Below are positions 26,833 to 35,014 of a DNA stretch of 64,000 nt, piece by piece. The stretch lies in the NCBI GenBank assembly GCA_034411995.1, contig DAOUME010000009.1, positions 1 to 64,000 on the forward strand. Direction: 5' to 3'. Below the pieces are notes generated by a model. That model was not told the origin of the DNA. It did no database searches and saw only the letters and a list, made by a program, of their open reading frames with translations. The position numbers were made by a program, and so were the translations under genes. This stretch comes from JAUVXJ01 sp034411995 (GTDB taxonomy: Bacteria; Chloroflexota; Anaerolineae; UBA7937; B3-Chlor). The number at the start of each line of letters is the position of its first letter. The first letter of the stretch is position 1.

Positions 26833-27216
26833 TCATGACCTCAGGGCGATGGCTTCTATCTCCAACAAAGCTCCCCTGGCCAAACGGCCGACCTGAACCG
26901 TGCTGCGCGCCGGTGGCTGAGAGGGGAAGAACTCGGCATAGGCGGCATTCATGGCGGCGAAGTTCCCCATGTCCGTCAGGAATACCGTGGTCTTGACCAC
27001 CCGCTCGAGAGAGCTTCCCGACGCCTCCAGAACCGCCTGGAGGTTCATGAGGACCTGCCTGGTCTGCGCGCCTACGTCCTCCCCCACCAGCTCGCCGGTC
27101 TGGGGATCCATCGCTATCGTCCCGGCGGTGAACACGAAGTCACCCACCGCCACCGCCTGGGAATAGCACGCCGCCGGCTGCGGCGCCTGGTCTGTCGATA
27201 CTACGATCCGATCCAT
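26833..27216 (-). CDS. RidA/YjgF-family enamine/imine deaminase
   Basis: A 127-residue trimeric protein that hydrolyses reactive enamines released by PLP enzymes. Visible motifs are YSQAVAVGDFVFTAGTIAMD, TRQVLMNLQAVLEASGSSL, KTTVFLTDM, and the Arg-Ser-Thr triad PPARSTVQVGRLARGALLEIEAIA. The ATG at 27216 has GAGGAG 7 nt upstream. It sits beside the aminotransferase, consistent with detoxifying its imine products. Confidence 0.95.
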   Translation of the reverse strand: MDRIVVSTDQAPQPAACYSQAVAVGDFVFTAGTIAMDPQTGELVGEDVGAQTRQVLMNLQAVLEASGSSLERVVKTTVFLTDMGNFAAMNAAYAEFFPSQPPARSTVQVGRLARGALLEIEAIALRS

Positions 27217-27245
27217 GCACACACTCCTCGTTCGCAATGAAGGTT

Positions 27246-28238
27246 CTAGTACGCGCCGATCTCCGCCGCGTAACGGTACATCTCCACCACCGCCTGGAGG
27301 TTCATGCCCTTGAAGATGCTGCTACAGGTGGAGAACATGTACGCTCCCCCCGGCGCTCCCTGCCTCATACAGCGCCGCACCTCCGCACGCACCGCCTCCA
27401 GGTCTTTCTGGCACAGCGTCGCGGGGTCCGCGTTGCCCACCAGGACCAGGTCTGCGCCGTACTCCCGCTTGACCTGCTCCAGGTCCACTCCCGCAGCAGG
27501 CTCCAGGGAGTGCATCCCCGCGAAGCCCGCCTCGATAGCCAGGGGAAGCAGGGGCGTGATCAGCCCATCGCTGTGCCAGATCACGGGCACGTCCACGGCA
27601 TCGACGATGCGCCGATGGTGAGGCAGCACGAACTCGCACCACATCTCCGGCGAGATCATCGGTCCGCCGCTGTGCGCCGCGTCTTCCCCCAGCACCAGGA
27701 CCTCTGCTCCCAGGCTGGTGGCCTTCCGGAACATGGCGATGCACCATTCGCTCCTGTTCTCCAGTATCCTGTGGATGAACGCCGGCCTCCGATACAGATC
27801 CCCGAAGAACCTCTCCATGCCCATGGCCAGGTACGCCGCCGTGAACGGGGCCACGTGGGAGCCGTAGATGTAGCAGTGATCAGGGTACCGCTCTTTGACC
27901 TCAGCGGTCCGCTGGGGGTCGAAGCACTGCTCCGCCAGCTCCAGCGGCGGTGTGTACCTCTCCAGGTCCGCCTCTGTCTCCACCACCCCGCCGGCGTACC
28001 AGCCCTTCTTCCAGACCCGGCCCCACTCGTCCACCCCGTCCCGCCAGGCGTTGCTTCCCGGCGGATCCTCAGTGGGGATCAAGATACAATCCAGGCCGAG
28101 CTCGACGTACGACCTCTGGAGGTCGCCGTCTCCCAGCTCCCTCACCAGATCCTCGTTGTCGAGCCAGACCTCCAAGAGGGGCACTCGATCTGGCTCTCGA
28201 AAATCCAGCGCCGCCAGGACGCGCTCCCTGGGCTTCAT
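27246..28238 (-). CDS. Uroporphyrinogen decarboxylase-like (UroD/MtaA-family) protein
   Basis: A 330-residue TIM-barrel protein that starts MKPRERVLAALDFREPDRVP, the usual opening of the UroD/cobalamin-methyltransferase superfamily. It has LGEDAAHSGGPMISPEMW, PVIWHSDGL and LVGNADPATL. True haem UroD motifs (FRQAGRY) are absent, so it is more likely a methyltransferase-type or unknown-substrate member. The start may instead be a TTG at 28262. It lies 29 nt upstream of ridA, in the same direction. Confidence 0.85.
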   Translation of the reverse strand: MKPRERVLAALDFREPDRVPLLEVWLDNEDLVRELGDGDLQRSYVELGLDCILIPTEDPPGSNAWRDGVDEWGRVWKKGWYAGGVVETEADLERYTPPLELAEQCFDPQRTAEVKERYPDHCYIYGSHVAPFTAAYLAMGMERFFGDLYRRPAFIHRILENRSEWCIAMFRKATSLGAEVLVLGEDAAHSGGPMISPEMWCEFVLPHHRRIVDAVDVPVIWHSDGLITPLLPLAIEAGFAGMHSLEPAAGVDLEQVKREYGADLVLVGNADPATLCQKDLEAVRAEVRRCMRQGAPGGAYMFSTCSSIFKGMNLQAVVEMYRYAAEIGAY

Positions 28239-28269
28239 TCCACGATAGACTCCACCAACCAACTCGTGC

Positions 28270-28288
28270 GTGGGGTTCGAAACCCCAC
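28270..28288. repeat. Short palindrome GTGGGGTT-CGA-AACCCCAC
   Basis: Eight-bp arms with a 3-nt loop. The GGTTCGAAACC-type centre resembles the palindrome before the RAYT gene at 63228-63260. It is too short for a tRNA T-arm with no tRNA around it. Confidence 0.55.
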
Positions 28289-28320
28289 ATTACTGGTCCC
28301 GCCAGTTGCTCTTCACCACG

Positions 28321-28346
28321 TAGCCGCACGGCATGCCGTGCGGCTA
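28321..28346. repeat. 26-bp perfect palindrome, CTAC-tailed family
   Basis: TAGCCGCACGGCAT and its exact complement, followed by CAGT. The core GCACGGCATGCCGTGC is shared with 63-84 and 60547-60566. Confidence 0.8.
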
Positions 28347-28432
28347 CAGTACCGTCCCTGCTCGCGTGGTGGCCAAGCAGTACGAACAAACCGGTTCCTG
28401 GGGCCACCCGCAGGCGGCGCGAGGACCATCGC

Positions 28433-29674
28433 CTAGCCGTCTACCTCAGTCAACTCCTCCAGGATATCGATGTTCCGCTTGGCCAGTTCCCCCACGAACT
28501 CCTCGTACAACTCGCCCTTGATGGCATCCTCGGGGGCCACGATGCCCTTCTCCTCTATGGCCCCCCGACCCAGAAACCTGGCGGTGATGGCACAGGGGAA
28601 GCCGGTCACTCTCTGCATGGCGGAGAAGCCCAGCTCTGTGTCCGCCTCGTCCCACATGTAGTAGTCCACGCGGACCTTCTTGCCATGCTTGATCCCGGTG
28701 ACCGTGTTGTACATCACACAGACGTCGGTGTCCCCCTCTTCCGGCTTGAGCCTGGGGGTGATCATGGACAGCAAGAACTCCCGCGGCACGATCTGGTGTC
28801 CCTGGAAATCCACCGTTCCCAGCTCCAGGAGCCCGCATTCCTTCAGCGTATCTACACCGGCGAAGTGCGTGGGCCAGCGCACCGTCTTCTCCGCGAACTC
28901 CTTCAACTCCGGCCTGGTGAAGATGAAACTGGGCATGCCGGGCGTCACCGCGCACTCCAGCTCCTCGTCCACCCCGAACTTGTCGAACTGGAACCGCTCG
29001 CGATCGCCGAGGGCGTCCACTTCCACCACCTCACCCCCCTTGATCACGTTCAGCTTGACCATGTACTCCCGCAGCACGTGCTCGAAGGCCCAGGTGATCA
29101 TGTACCTCAGCGGGTGCCGCTGGGCCGCTTCCTTGGAGGGGATACCGCCCACCCTGGCCACGGCTGTGTCCACCTTGTCCAGCTTCCTGAGGCCCTCGCC
29201 CACGGTGACGTTGCTCAGGCCGGGGGCAAAGCCCATCCCGTCCACGAAGGTCACGCCATTCTTGATGGCCGTCTCGTGGATCCAGTCGCCGTAATCGTTG
29301 AGGCTCATGCCCTCGGGGAGCATCAAGCCCTCGGTCTCGTACGCGTCCGGCCGGCGGTGATACTCCTCCAGCATGTCGATCACGTTCAGCCCGGCTTCGA
29401 CGGCGCTGTGGATCAGGCTGTAGCTGGTCCTCCTGTCAGGCAGGGCGATGACCCCCACGTCGTAGAGACCCATCAGCTTCTTGATCTCGTCCCGGTTGAG
29501 GATGTCCAGAGGCTGGGGTATGACCTTGTCGCTGCCGATCCTCTCCCTGATCTCCTCCAGAGCCTCTTTCCGCCGGCCCACGATGCCCACGGCCTTCACG
29601 TCGGGATCCTGCGCCAGGTCCCAGGCCACGGCGCTGCCGATACCACCCGAACCCCCGAATATCAAGACTTTCAT
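28433..29674 (-). CDS. Saccharopine dehydrogenase-family oxidoreductase
   Basis: A 413-residue protein with an N-terminal Rossmann fold (MKVLIFGGSGGIGSAVAWDL), VGRRKEALEEI, and VIDMLEEYH, followed by a saccharopine-dehydrogenase C-terminal domain (TFVDGMGFAPGLSNVTVGEG). Relatives oxidise or reduce secondary amines of lysine or carboxynorspermidine-type substrates. The start at 29674 has GGGAGGG upstream and lies below a promoter at 29760-29788. It begins the co-directional run of amino-acid genes down to 20.9 kb. The exact substrate is unknown. Confidence 0.9.
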   Translation of the reverse strand: MKVLIFGGSGGIGSAVAWDLAQDPDVKAVGIVGRRKEALEEIRERIGSDKVIPQPLDILNRDEIKKLMGLYDVGVIALPDRRTSYSLIHSAVEAGLNVIDMLEEYHRRPDAYETEGLMLPEGMSLNDYGDWIHETAIKNGVTFVDGMGFAPGLSNVTVGEGLRKLDKVDTAVARVGGIPSKEAAQRHPLRYMITWAFEHVLREYMVKLNVIKGGEVVEVDALGDRERFQFDKFGVDEELECAVTPGMPSFIFTRPELKEFAEKTVRWPTHFAGVDTLKECGLLELGTVDFQGHQIVPREFLLSMITPRLKPEEGDTDVCVMYNTVTGIKHGKKVRVDYYMWDEADTELGFSAMQRVTGFPCAITARFLGRGAIEEKGIVAPEDAIKGELYEEFVGELAKRNIDILEELTEVDG

Positions 29675-29759
29675 GTTCCCTCCCGCGCCTTGAAGTTTTT
29701 CCGGATCCAGAGCGTCCACGCAACAGAAAAAGCCCTGGCCCCGGGCAAGAGCAAAGCCC

Positions 29760-29788
29760 ATTATAGCCTATCGCCACCCCCACCTCAA
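29760..29788 (-). promoter_or_regulatory. Promoter of the saccharopine-dehydrogenase-like gene
   Basis: TTGAGG, 17 nt, TATAAT on the minus strand, about 85 nt upstream of the start codon. Confidence 0.6.
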
Positions 29789-29795
29789 ATGACCA

Positions 29796-29815
29796 GGCCC
29801 GCACGTGTGCGGGCC
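29796..29815. terminator. GC-rich hairpin between two minus-strand genes
   Basis: Nine-bp arms GGCCCGCAC/GTGCGGGCC with a 2-nt loop, downstream of the META gene. There is no good T run on the minus strand, so its function as a terminator is uncertain. Confidence 0.4.
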
Positions 29816-29863
29816 TTCTCCAACCGGGGAACCGGTTCAGCTAGCTAGACGTTCCAGGGGACC

Positions 29864-30286
29864 CTACGGCGCGGGGGCAAAGGTCAGCTCCTCCCCACCC
29901 GCGGCCAGGATCGACAGCCGTCCGCCGGTGAGCTGGAAGCTCCGGGCACCGGTCAGCAGCCTGAGGTAGAGCGTCTCCTGCTCCATGACGCCTTGGGGGT
30001 CGAGGCAGGCCATCTCCGTGGCGAAGACCTCGCTGATGGTGAGCCGGTCCCCGCTGACCTGGTACTTGCCGCCGTAGGAGTTGCACGCCGCTCCGTGGAC
30101 CTGCCCCTCCTCGAAAGTCGCCGTGATCTCGGTCCCGGCAATGAGGCCGGACCCGGCCAGGGTGGTCAGTCGCCACGACGTGCCCTCCAACGGGTCGCCG
30201 GTGCTCCCGCCCAGCCCGGCGCAGGCCGCCAGAGCCAGCAGCACCGCGGCGGCCAGGGCAAACGCGGCCACGTGTTTGGTGTTCAT
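29864..30286 (-). CDS. META-domain lipoprotein
   Basis: A 140-residue exported lipoprotein with a lipobox LAAC (about residues 19-22) after a hydrophobic signal. It carries a META/HslJ domain (LEGTSWRLTTLAGSGLIAGT, GAACNSYGGKYQVSGDRLTI, ATEMACLDPQGVMEQETLYL). HslJ-type proteins are linked to motility or stress, and their biochemical role is unknown. The start at 30286 has GAGG upstream. It lies downstream of the PhnD-like gene on the same strand. Confidence 0.9.
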   Translation of the reverse strand: MNTKHVAAFALAAAVLLALAACAGLGGSTGDPLEGTSWRLTTLAGSGLIAGTEITATFEEGQVHGAACNSYGGKYQVSGDRLTISEVFATEMACLDPQGVMEQETLYLRLLTGARSFQLTGGRLSILAAGGEELTFAPAP

Positions 30287-30482
30287 GATCCTCTTTCCTT
30301 TCCCCCTTCGTTCTTCACCACTGAGACGTCTTTCATCCGGCTGGAGTTCCCCCCGTAGAAGGCTCCATCCGTAACGCGGCACACGGTGCTCTTGCGCAAA
30401 GAGGGCGGCGCGCCACCAGGTGACGTGCCGCCCCAACGTACAGGCGCTCTGCGGACCCCCTTGGAGCGGGTCCACATGACTC

Positions 30483-31490
30483 CTACAACAAGGAGTCCAT
30501 CCCCTTCTTGGCGGCCTTGATCAGGTCTCGCAGCGGGTCGAACAGGGAATCGTCCACGTCGTCCACGCTCTCCCAGCCGTACCCCATCTGCAAAGCCTGG
30601 GCACCATCGTCTCGCGCCAGGACGGCTCGATACCAGTCGATCACCGCTGCCCTGACGTCGTCAGGCAGATCCGGCGCGAAGCTCAGACCCAGCGAGGGGA
30701 TGGGCGGGGATTCAGCAACCACGAGAACTCTCGTCGCAGCGTCGGGGTGCTGCCTCTCCAGGCGGCTGATGGCGCCCTCGGCCACGGCCCCCACTTCACA
30801 GTCACCATTGTAGACGGCGGTGGCGACCTGATCCTGGGTCATCATCTGCGTCGCCTGTCCCATGTCCGTGTCGGGGTCGATGCCCTCGGCCCACAGCATC
30901 AATCTCTGCACCTTGTATCCGGCCAGGAAGTCGGGGTTGCCCCAGCAGATGCTCCGCCCGGCCACGTCTGCCAGGCTGGCGATGCCCGTGTCGGCGCCGG
31001 CGATGATCTCGGCGGTGTAGGTCAGTTGGCCGCCCAGTTGGGTCCCCATCACCGCCACCTCGTACCCGTACTTCTCGTGGGCCACCAGGTAGCCGGAGGG
31101 GAAGGAGATGATCACGTCGGGCATCTCCCCGGAGGCCAGCGACTGGACCAGCTCCGCGTCAGAGGGGAAGGCCGGGCTCTCGATGGTCAAGCCCGTCTCT
31201 TCCGCCACCAGACCGGACACCACCTGGTGGAAGTTGAAGCCCGAGACGTCCACCGCGGCGATGACCAGGGGGTTCTCCTCTGTGCCCGGAGGTGGCCCCT
31301 CCGGAGTAGCTGTGGGCTCCGGCGTGGGAGTGGCCGGTACGGGTGTGGCCGTGGGTTCCGCGGCCTCGGTGGGAGGGCGAGGCTCGGTCGGTAACGGCGC
31401 CGGGGTTTCCGCGCCGCCTCCGCACGCCGAGAGCAGCAGGACTCCCACCACGACCATGGAGATCAGCACTGACCACTTGCCTAGCTTCAT
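30483..31490 (-). CDS. PhnD-like phosphate/phosphonate substrate-binding lipoprotein
   Basis: A 335-residue periplasmic-type solute-binding protein with lipobox LSAC (about 20-23), a Pro/Thr-rich linker with TPEPTATPEG, then a type II periplasmic-binding fold. It includes VAEETGLTIESPAFPSDAEL, SICWGNPDFLAGYKVQRLML, and VYNGDCEVGAVAEGAI, as in PhnD/PtxB. AGGAG precedes the ATG. No permease or ATPase gene is nearby, so this is a solitary binding protein, and the ligand could be phosphonate, phosphite or something else. Confidence 0.85.
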   Translation of the reverse strand: MKLGKWSVLISMVVVGVLLLSACGGGAETPAPLPTEPRPPTEAAEPTATPVPATPTPEPTATPEGPPPGTEENPLVIAAVDVSGFNFHQVVSGLVAEETGLTIESPAFPSDAELVQSLASGEMPDVIISFPSGYLVAHEKYGYEVAVMGTQLGGQLTYTAEIIAGADTGIASLADVAGRSICWGNPDFLAGYKVQRLMLWAEGIDPDTDMGQATQMMTQDQVATAVYNGDCEVGAVAEGAISRLERQHPDAATRVLVVAESPPIPSLGLSFAPDLPDDVRAAVIDWYRAVLARDDGAQALQMGYGWESVDDVDDSLFDPLRDLIKAAKKGMDSLL

Positions 31491-31725
31491 TCTTGACTCC
31501 TTTCGTTCTTGCCTCTTTGGGGGGACGCTCGACGGCCCCGGGGCCGCCGGGTATTGGCCGGTATTCTAGGCCAAGTGGGACACCGGGGGCAAGCCAGGCG
31601 TGGGCGGGAGGGATGCCTCGTGCCCGCAGACGCTGCCTCGACCCCGGCCGGCGATCATCTGGCGCTCTATTGCCCCATGCTCTACAATCCCCATGGCGCT
31701 GAACGTGTCCGGAGAGGAGGGGGAG

Positions 31726-31887
31726 ATGGAGGAGAAGGAGCTACTGGAGGAATTGAAGGCGATCCGTCGCCTGGTGCGGCAGATGTGGGTGATGGTCATC
31801 GTGCTGGTGGCGGTGGTGGCCGTGCCCGCGGTGCTGCTGGGGTGTACGACGGTGGGGATGATCGTTTTGGAGTTCTTGCCGCACTGA
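31726..31887 (+). CDS. Small single-span membrane protein
   Basis: A 53-residue protein, MEEKELLEELKAIRRLVRQM followed by one or two hydrophobic segments (VMVIVLVAVVAVPAVLLG and VGMIVLEFL). A short charged helix before a membrane anchor is typical of small membrane adaptor proteins. GAGGAGG precedes the ATG. I do not recognise a family. It is divergent from the PhnD-like gene. Confidence 0.6.
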   Translation: MEEKELLEELKAIRRLVRQMWVMVIVLVAVVAVPAVLLGCTTVGMIVLEFLPH

Positions 31888-32463
31888 CCACTGGCGGCAC
31901 ACGACAGGGCAACCTTGCAAGTCTGCTTCATCAAGCACGAGCGCCGGTCAGCGACGGCACGCCAGCGGCCGCGTGGTCACAAACCAATTCTCTGCGGCTG
32001 CGCCCCCCTTCGCGAGAAGGGGCGGCTGCCAAGCCACGCCAGTAGCGGCACAGCGCTTGCCCTTTCGAGAGTCGCATCCGCCGCAAGCCCGACCGGACGC
32101 AGGGTCGCCCGGCACTTGGTGCCAATGGCGGCCAGAGAGGGGTCCAGCCGCATACTCGCTTGCTGCACTCGCCGAGCGCAGAACCGCGGCCGACACTCCA
32201 GGGCAGATTACCCCCGAGCTGTGTACGTACTCTGCGGGTCATCCTCATTCCCTGTTCTTTCCAACGCGCTGCGCGACGAAGAGGAAGGGTCTGGCCCGGA
32301 GTTCCTCCGAACACCCCCCGCGGAGCAGCCCACGCATGCCGGCACCGTGGCGACTGATGCTGCGCGTTTGACGCTCAAATACCGAGGGCGGAGTAGCCGA
32401 CCGGCACTGTAAGGAACGACTCGTAGTGTGACTCGGTGGATTCCGTAGTAGCACTGCGATAGG
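31888..32463. other. Gene-free stretch before the restriction-modification system
   Basis: About 575 bases. I see no gene that looks real, no tRNA and no clear terminator. It probably contains the promoter of the XRE controller, but no strong hexamers stand out. Confidence 0.4.
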
Positions 32464-32685
32464 ATGAAAGAGAATATGCCTTCGCTAAGGCTCAGTTTCG
32501 GCAAACGCATAAGAGAACTGCGAATGCGGGCTGGACTATCGCAGGAAGATTTGGCCGAGAGCGCCCAGATCTCCGTAGATTTCGTCAGCCTGATCGAGCG
32601 CGGCATCAACGCTCCATCTTTCGAGACCTTGGAGCGCCTAGCTACGGCCCTCGGGTTGGCACCGCGTGACCTGTTTGACTTCTAG
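32464..32685 (+). CDS. XRE-family DNA-binding protein, probable restriction controller (C protein)
   Basis: A 73-residue helix-turn-helix protein (FGKRIRELRMRAGLSQEDLA, recognition helix QISVDFVSLIERGINAPSFE). Size and position, 24 nt before the restriction endonuclease gene, match C proteins that delay endonuclease synthesis until methylation is complete. A clear C-box was not found by eye. Confidence 0.88.
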   Translation: MKENMPSLRLSFGKRIRELRMRAGLSQEDLAESAQISVDFVSLIERGINAPSFETLERLATALGLAPRDLFDF

Positions 32686-32709
32686 TGGGCGAGTCGCCGG
32701 GGTAGCACG

Positions 32710-33303
32710 TTGAAGCTGGCCAGAGTCGAGATGCTGATAGCGCGGGGGCCCTTTGCACACTCGCAGGAATGGAGCAGCATTCTGCAGGAGATGCAAAGTG
32801 CGATCGGCAAGGTGCGATGGCCACCTGAAAGCGCTTCCTTCACCCTCAATCCCAACAGGGGCCGGGGACGCGGGCAAGGAAACGGAGTGAAGCCGATCAA
32901 GACGGGGTTCTTGGCGGGCCTCTCCGACTTCGGCTGGCGCACCAATGAGCGCAGCAACCCACGGCGCTTCGACGCAGTGAAGGACCTCGCGAGCGGCACG
33001 GTTTTCGGGCTAGAGTGGGAGACCGGCAACGTGTCTTCGACTCACAGGTCAGTAAACCGGATTCTCCTGGCTCATCATGATGGGGAACTGACCGGTGGTG
33101 CCGTCATCCTGCCCACGCGAGAGATGTACCAGTATCTGACGGACCGCATAGGAAACTGGGAAGAGATAGAGCCATACTTCCCTGTGTGGAGAAGCGCACA
33201 ATGGGACAACGGGGTGCTTGTCGTTGTGGGAGTGGAGCAGGACGGCGTGAGCGAGGACGTGCCTCGGATACCAAAGGGCACCGACGGTCGTTCTCTGGTC
33301 TGA
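32710..33303 (+). CDS. Type II restriction endonuclease, BglII/BamHI/BstYI-like
   Basis: A 197-residue protein with the segment LEWETGNVSSTHRSVNRILL (about 101-120), typical of the BamHI/BglII/BstYI group. Glu102 and Glu104, with Asp88, are the likely metal residues. LILPTREMYQYLTDRIG-like and NWEEIEPYFPVW blocks follow. The expected target would be a GATC-centred palindrome, but this cannot be read from sequence. It is second in the operon after the XRE controller and convergent with the methyltransferase. The TTG start at 32710 is uncertain; an ATG at 32731 is the alternative. Confidence 0.78.
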   Translation: MKLARVEMLIARGPFAHSQEWSSILQEMQSAIGKVRWPPESASFTLNPNRGRGRGQGNGVKPIKTGFLAGLSDFGWRTNERSNPRRFDAVKDLASGTVFGLEWETGNVSSTHRSVNRILLAHHDGELTGGAVILPTREMYQYLTDRIGNWEEIEPYFPVWRSAQWDNGVLVVVGVEQDGVSEDVPRIPKGTDGRSLV

Positions 33304-33315
33304 CAGGCGCACGCG

Positions 33316-34734
33316 TCACCGTCTCTGGAAGATAAGTATCCACTCACTTCTCATTACGTTTCTCATGCCGGTGATCTGTCGGAGCAAGCGCTGCACTAGG
33401 TCCAAGCCTGCCTCCTCGGCCAGGGTCACCAGGCGTTCGTCGATGCCGACCAGGTCAGTCTCGGGCTTGCCCAGCACCCTCGACAGCTGTCTCGTGTTGG
33501 AGCCCACGACCACGGTGCAGAACCCGCCAGGCACAAGCACGCGCCCGACTTCGCGCATGATGCAGCTCATGTCCTCAAAGTAGGCCAAGACCTTCTGTCT
33601 CCCGCTGCCCCTGAGACCCACAAGCTCCTGTCTCAACGCACCCACGTCGCACCGCAGATAGCGCAGCTGGGGCAAGTCGGCCTTGATATAATCGATCGCG
33701 AAGCTGTAAGGTGGTGAGAAGACCACTCCTTGGACTGCCCGGTCCGGTAGATCCAGCCTGCGGGCATCCCCGGACCTAGCCTCTGCCGAGCTTGGACGCA
33801 TGCCGACGCGCTCCAACGCCGTCTGCGCCCTCTCGATCGCCTTCACGTACTTCCCCAGCACATTGGGGAAAAGCTCCCGGGCGGCGCCGTTCTTAGTGCG
33901 CCTTGCATACGCGATGCTGTCGAGATAGGCAAGCTCCAGAATATCTCCGATTCCGTCAGCTGGCAGCGGTATGGGCCTGCCCCTGCCGCGTCCAGCGCTA
34001 CGCTCCACGAGCTCATCCAGTGTTGCCTGGCGAGGCCCGCCATCAGGACCACAAGCCTGCGCTTCCCTACAGTCGAGAGCCTCGAACACCGCCGTTGCCC
34101 GAGGCAAGTACTGCTGCAGCTCCTCAACGGGTTCAACAAGGCCGGCCAGCTTCGCATTGGACATCAACGCGCAAAACGGATTAATGTCGATCCCAATCGC
34201 CTTGATGCCCAGCAGCGCGGCCTCGACCAGCACGGTCCCGCTCCCCATCATGGGATCTAACACAGTATCCTGGCCGGGCCGCAGCCGCATTATGTTTAGA
34301 ATGCCCTTTATCATCTGCGGGTGGAACTTCCCTCGGTAGGGAAACAAGCCGTGGGTTGCGTACCCGGTCTTGAATTGATTCGCCTCGAAGAACCTCTGCA
34401 CCCTGGCGGAACTCACCCCGCGCACGTCCAGTGCTTCCCCACCGCACAGGAGGTAGTGCTTTGTCGGCTTCCCGTCCACCTCGGCAAAGTAGGCCCCACG
34501 CTCAAGGAGTTCGTCGTGCGTCAACGCGAGGCTCTCCATGTAGGCGAGGCGCAGTTCGTAGAGCTCATTGACGTCGGGCAGAAGGGTCAACTCTGGTGGG
34601 AAGATACTCTCCAACGGGTCGCTCAAGTGGTCAAGCCCGCGCCGAGCAACCTCGGACGAGTCATGGGGGCAAGGAGGAGCGGAATCCCCGCTATTATTGT
34701 CAGACCGACAACTAACTGTTCTCGCTTGCGTCAT
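33316..34734 (-). CDS. DNA methyltransferase of the BglII-like system, probably N4-cytosine
   Basis: A 472-residue modification enzyme with motif I DPMMGSGTVLVEAALLGIKA followed by GIDINPFCALMSNAKL, and the catalytic motif IV VVFSPPYSFAIDY. SPPY is typical of N4-cytosine methylases, as in M.BglII. The order is motif I before motif IV with about 190 residues between. The upstream part (FKTGYATHGLFPYRGKFHPQ) is common to this methylase group. It ends 12 nt from the endonuclease gene (tail to tail). The start at 34734 is chosen because the upstream frame is low-complexity. Confidence 0.88.
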   Translation of the reverse strand: MTQARTVSCRSDNNSGDSAPPCPHDSSEVARRGLDHLSDPLESIFPPELTLLPDVNELYELRLAYMESLALTHDELLERGAYFAEVDGKPTKHYLLCGGEALDVRGVSSARVQRFFEANQFKTGYATHGLFPYRGKFHPQMIKGILNIMRLRPGQDTVLDPMMGSGTVLVEAALLGIKAIGIDINPFCALMSNAKLAGLVEPVEELQQYLPRATAVFEALDCREAQACGPDGGPRQATLDELVERSAGRGRGRPIPLPADGIGDILELAYLDSIAYARRTKNGAARELFPNVLGKYVKAIERAQTALERVGMRPSSAEARSGDARRLDLPDRAVQGVVFSPPYSFAIDYIKADLPQLRYLRCDVGALRQELVGLRGSGRQKVLAYFEDMSCIMREVGRVLVPGGFCTVVVGSNTRQLSRVLGKPETDLVGIDERLVTLAEEAGLDLVQRLLRQITGMRNVMRSEWILIFQRR

Positions 34735-35014
34735 GATCCCAGCATCTTTCTCGGCGAAATGATGACCCCCGGTCGCCCGTCTCTGCCACCGGCCCGCCAC
34801 GCTCACAACGAGATTATAGCCGAGGTAGCTACCGATGTCCAGTGGCAGCCTGCCTCGCGCGTACAGACGGCAGTCTACCAACCGAGGCTGCGGTTCGGCT
34901 ACCACGGTCGCCGGACGCGCCCAAGCACCGCTGCCGCCGTGGTCCAGCGAGTGCGCCCAGCCAGGCGACTGTCCGCAGAGAGGTTCGCAAGCGGCTCTCC
35001 GCAAGCGCACCGCC

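Noticed and set aside
28262..28300. GGGGTTCGAAACCCC looked like a tRNA T-arm
   Set aside because: No acceptor, D or anticodon arms can be placed around it on either strand. It fits the palindrome family better.
32400..32463. C-box operator before the XRE controller
   Set aside because: GACTCGTAGTGTGACTCG has partial symmetry only; no convincing pair of C-boxes could be defined.
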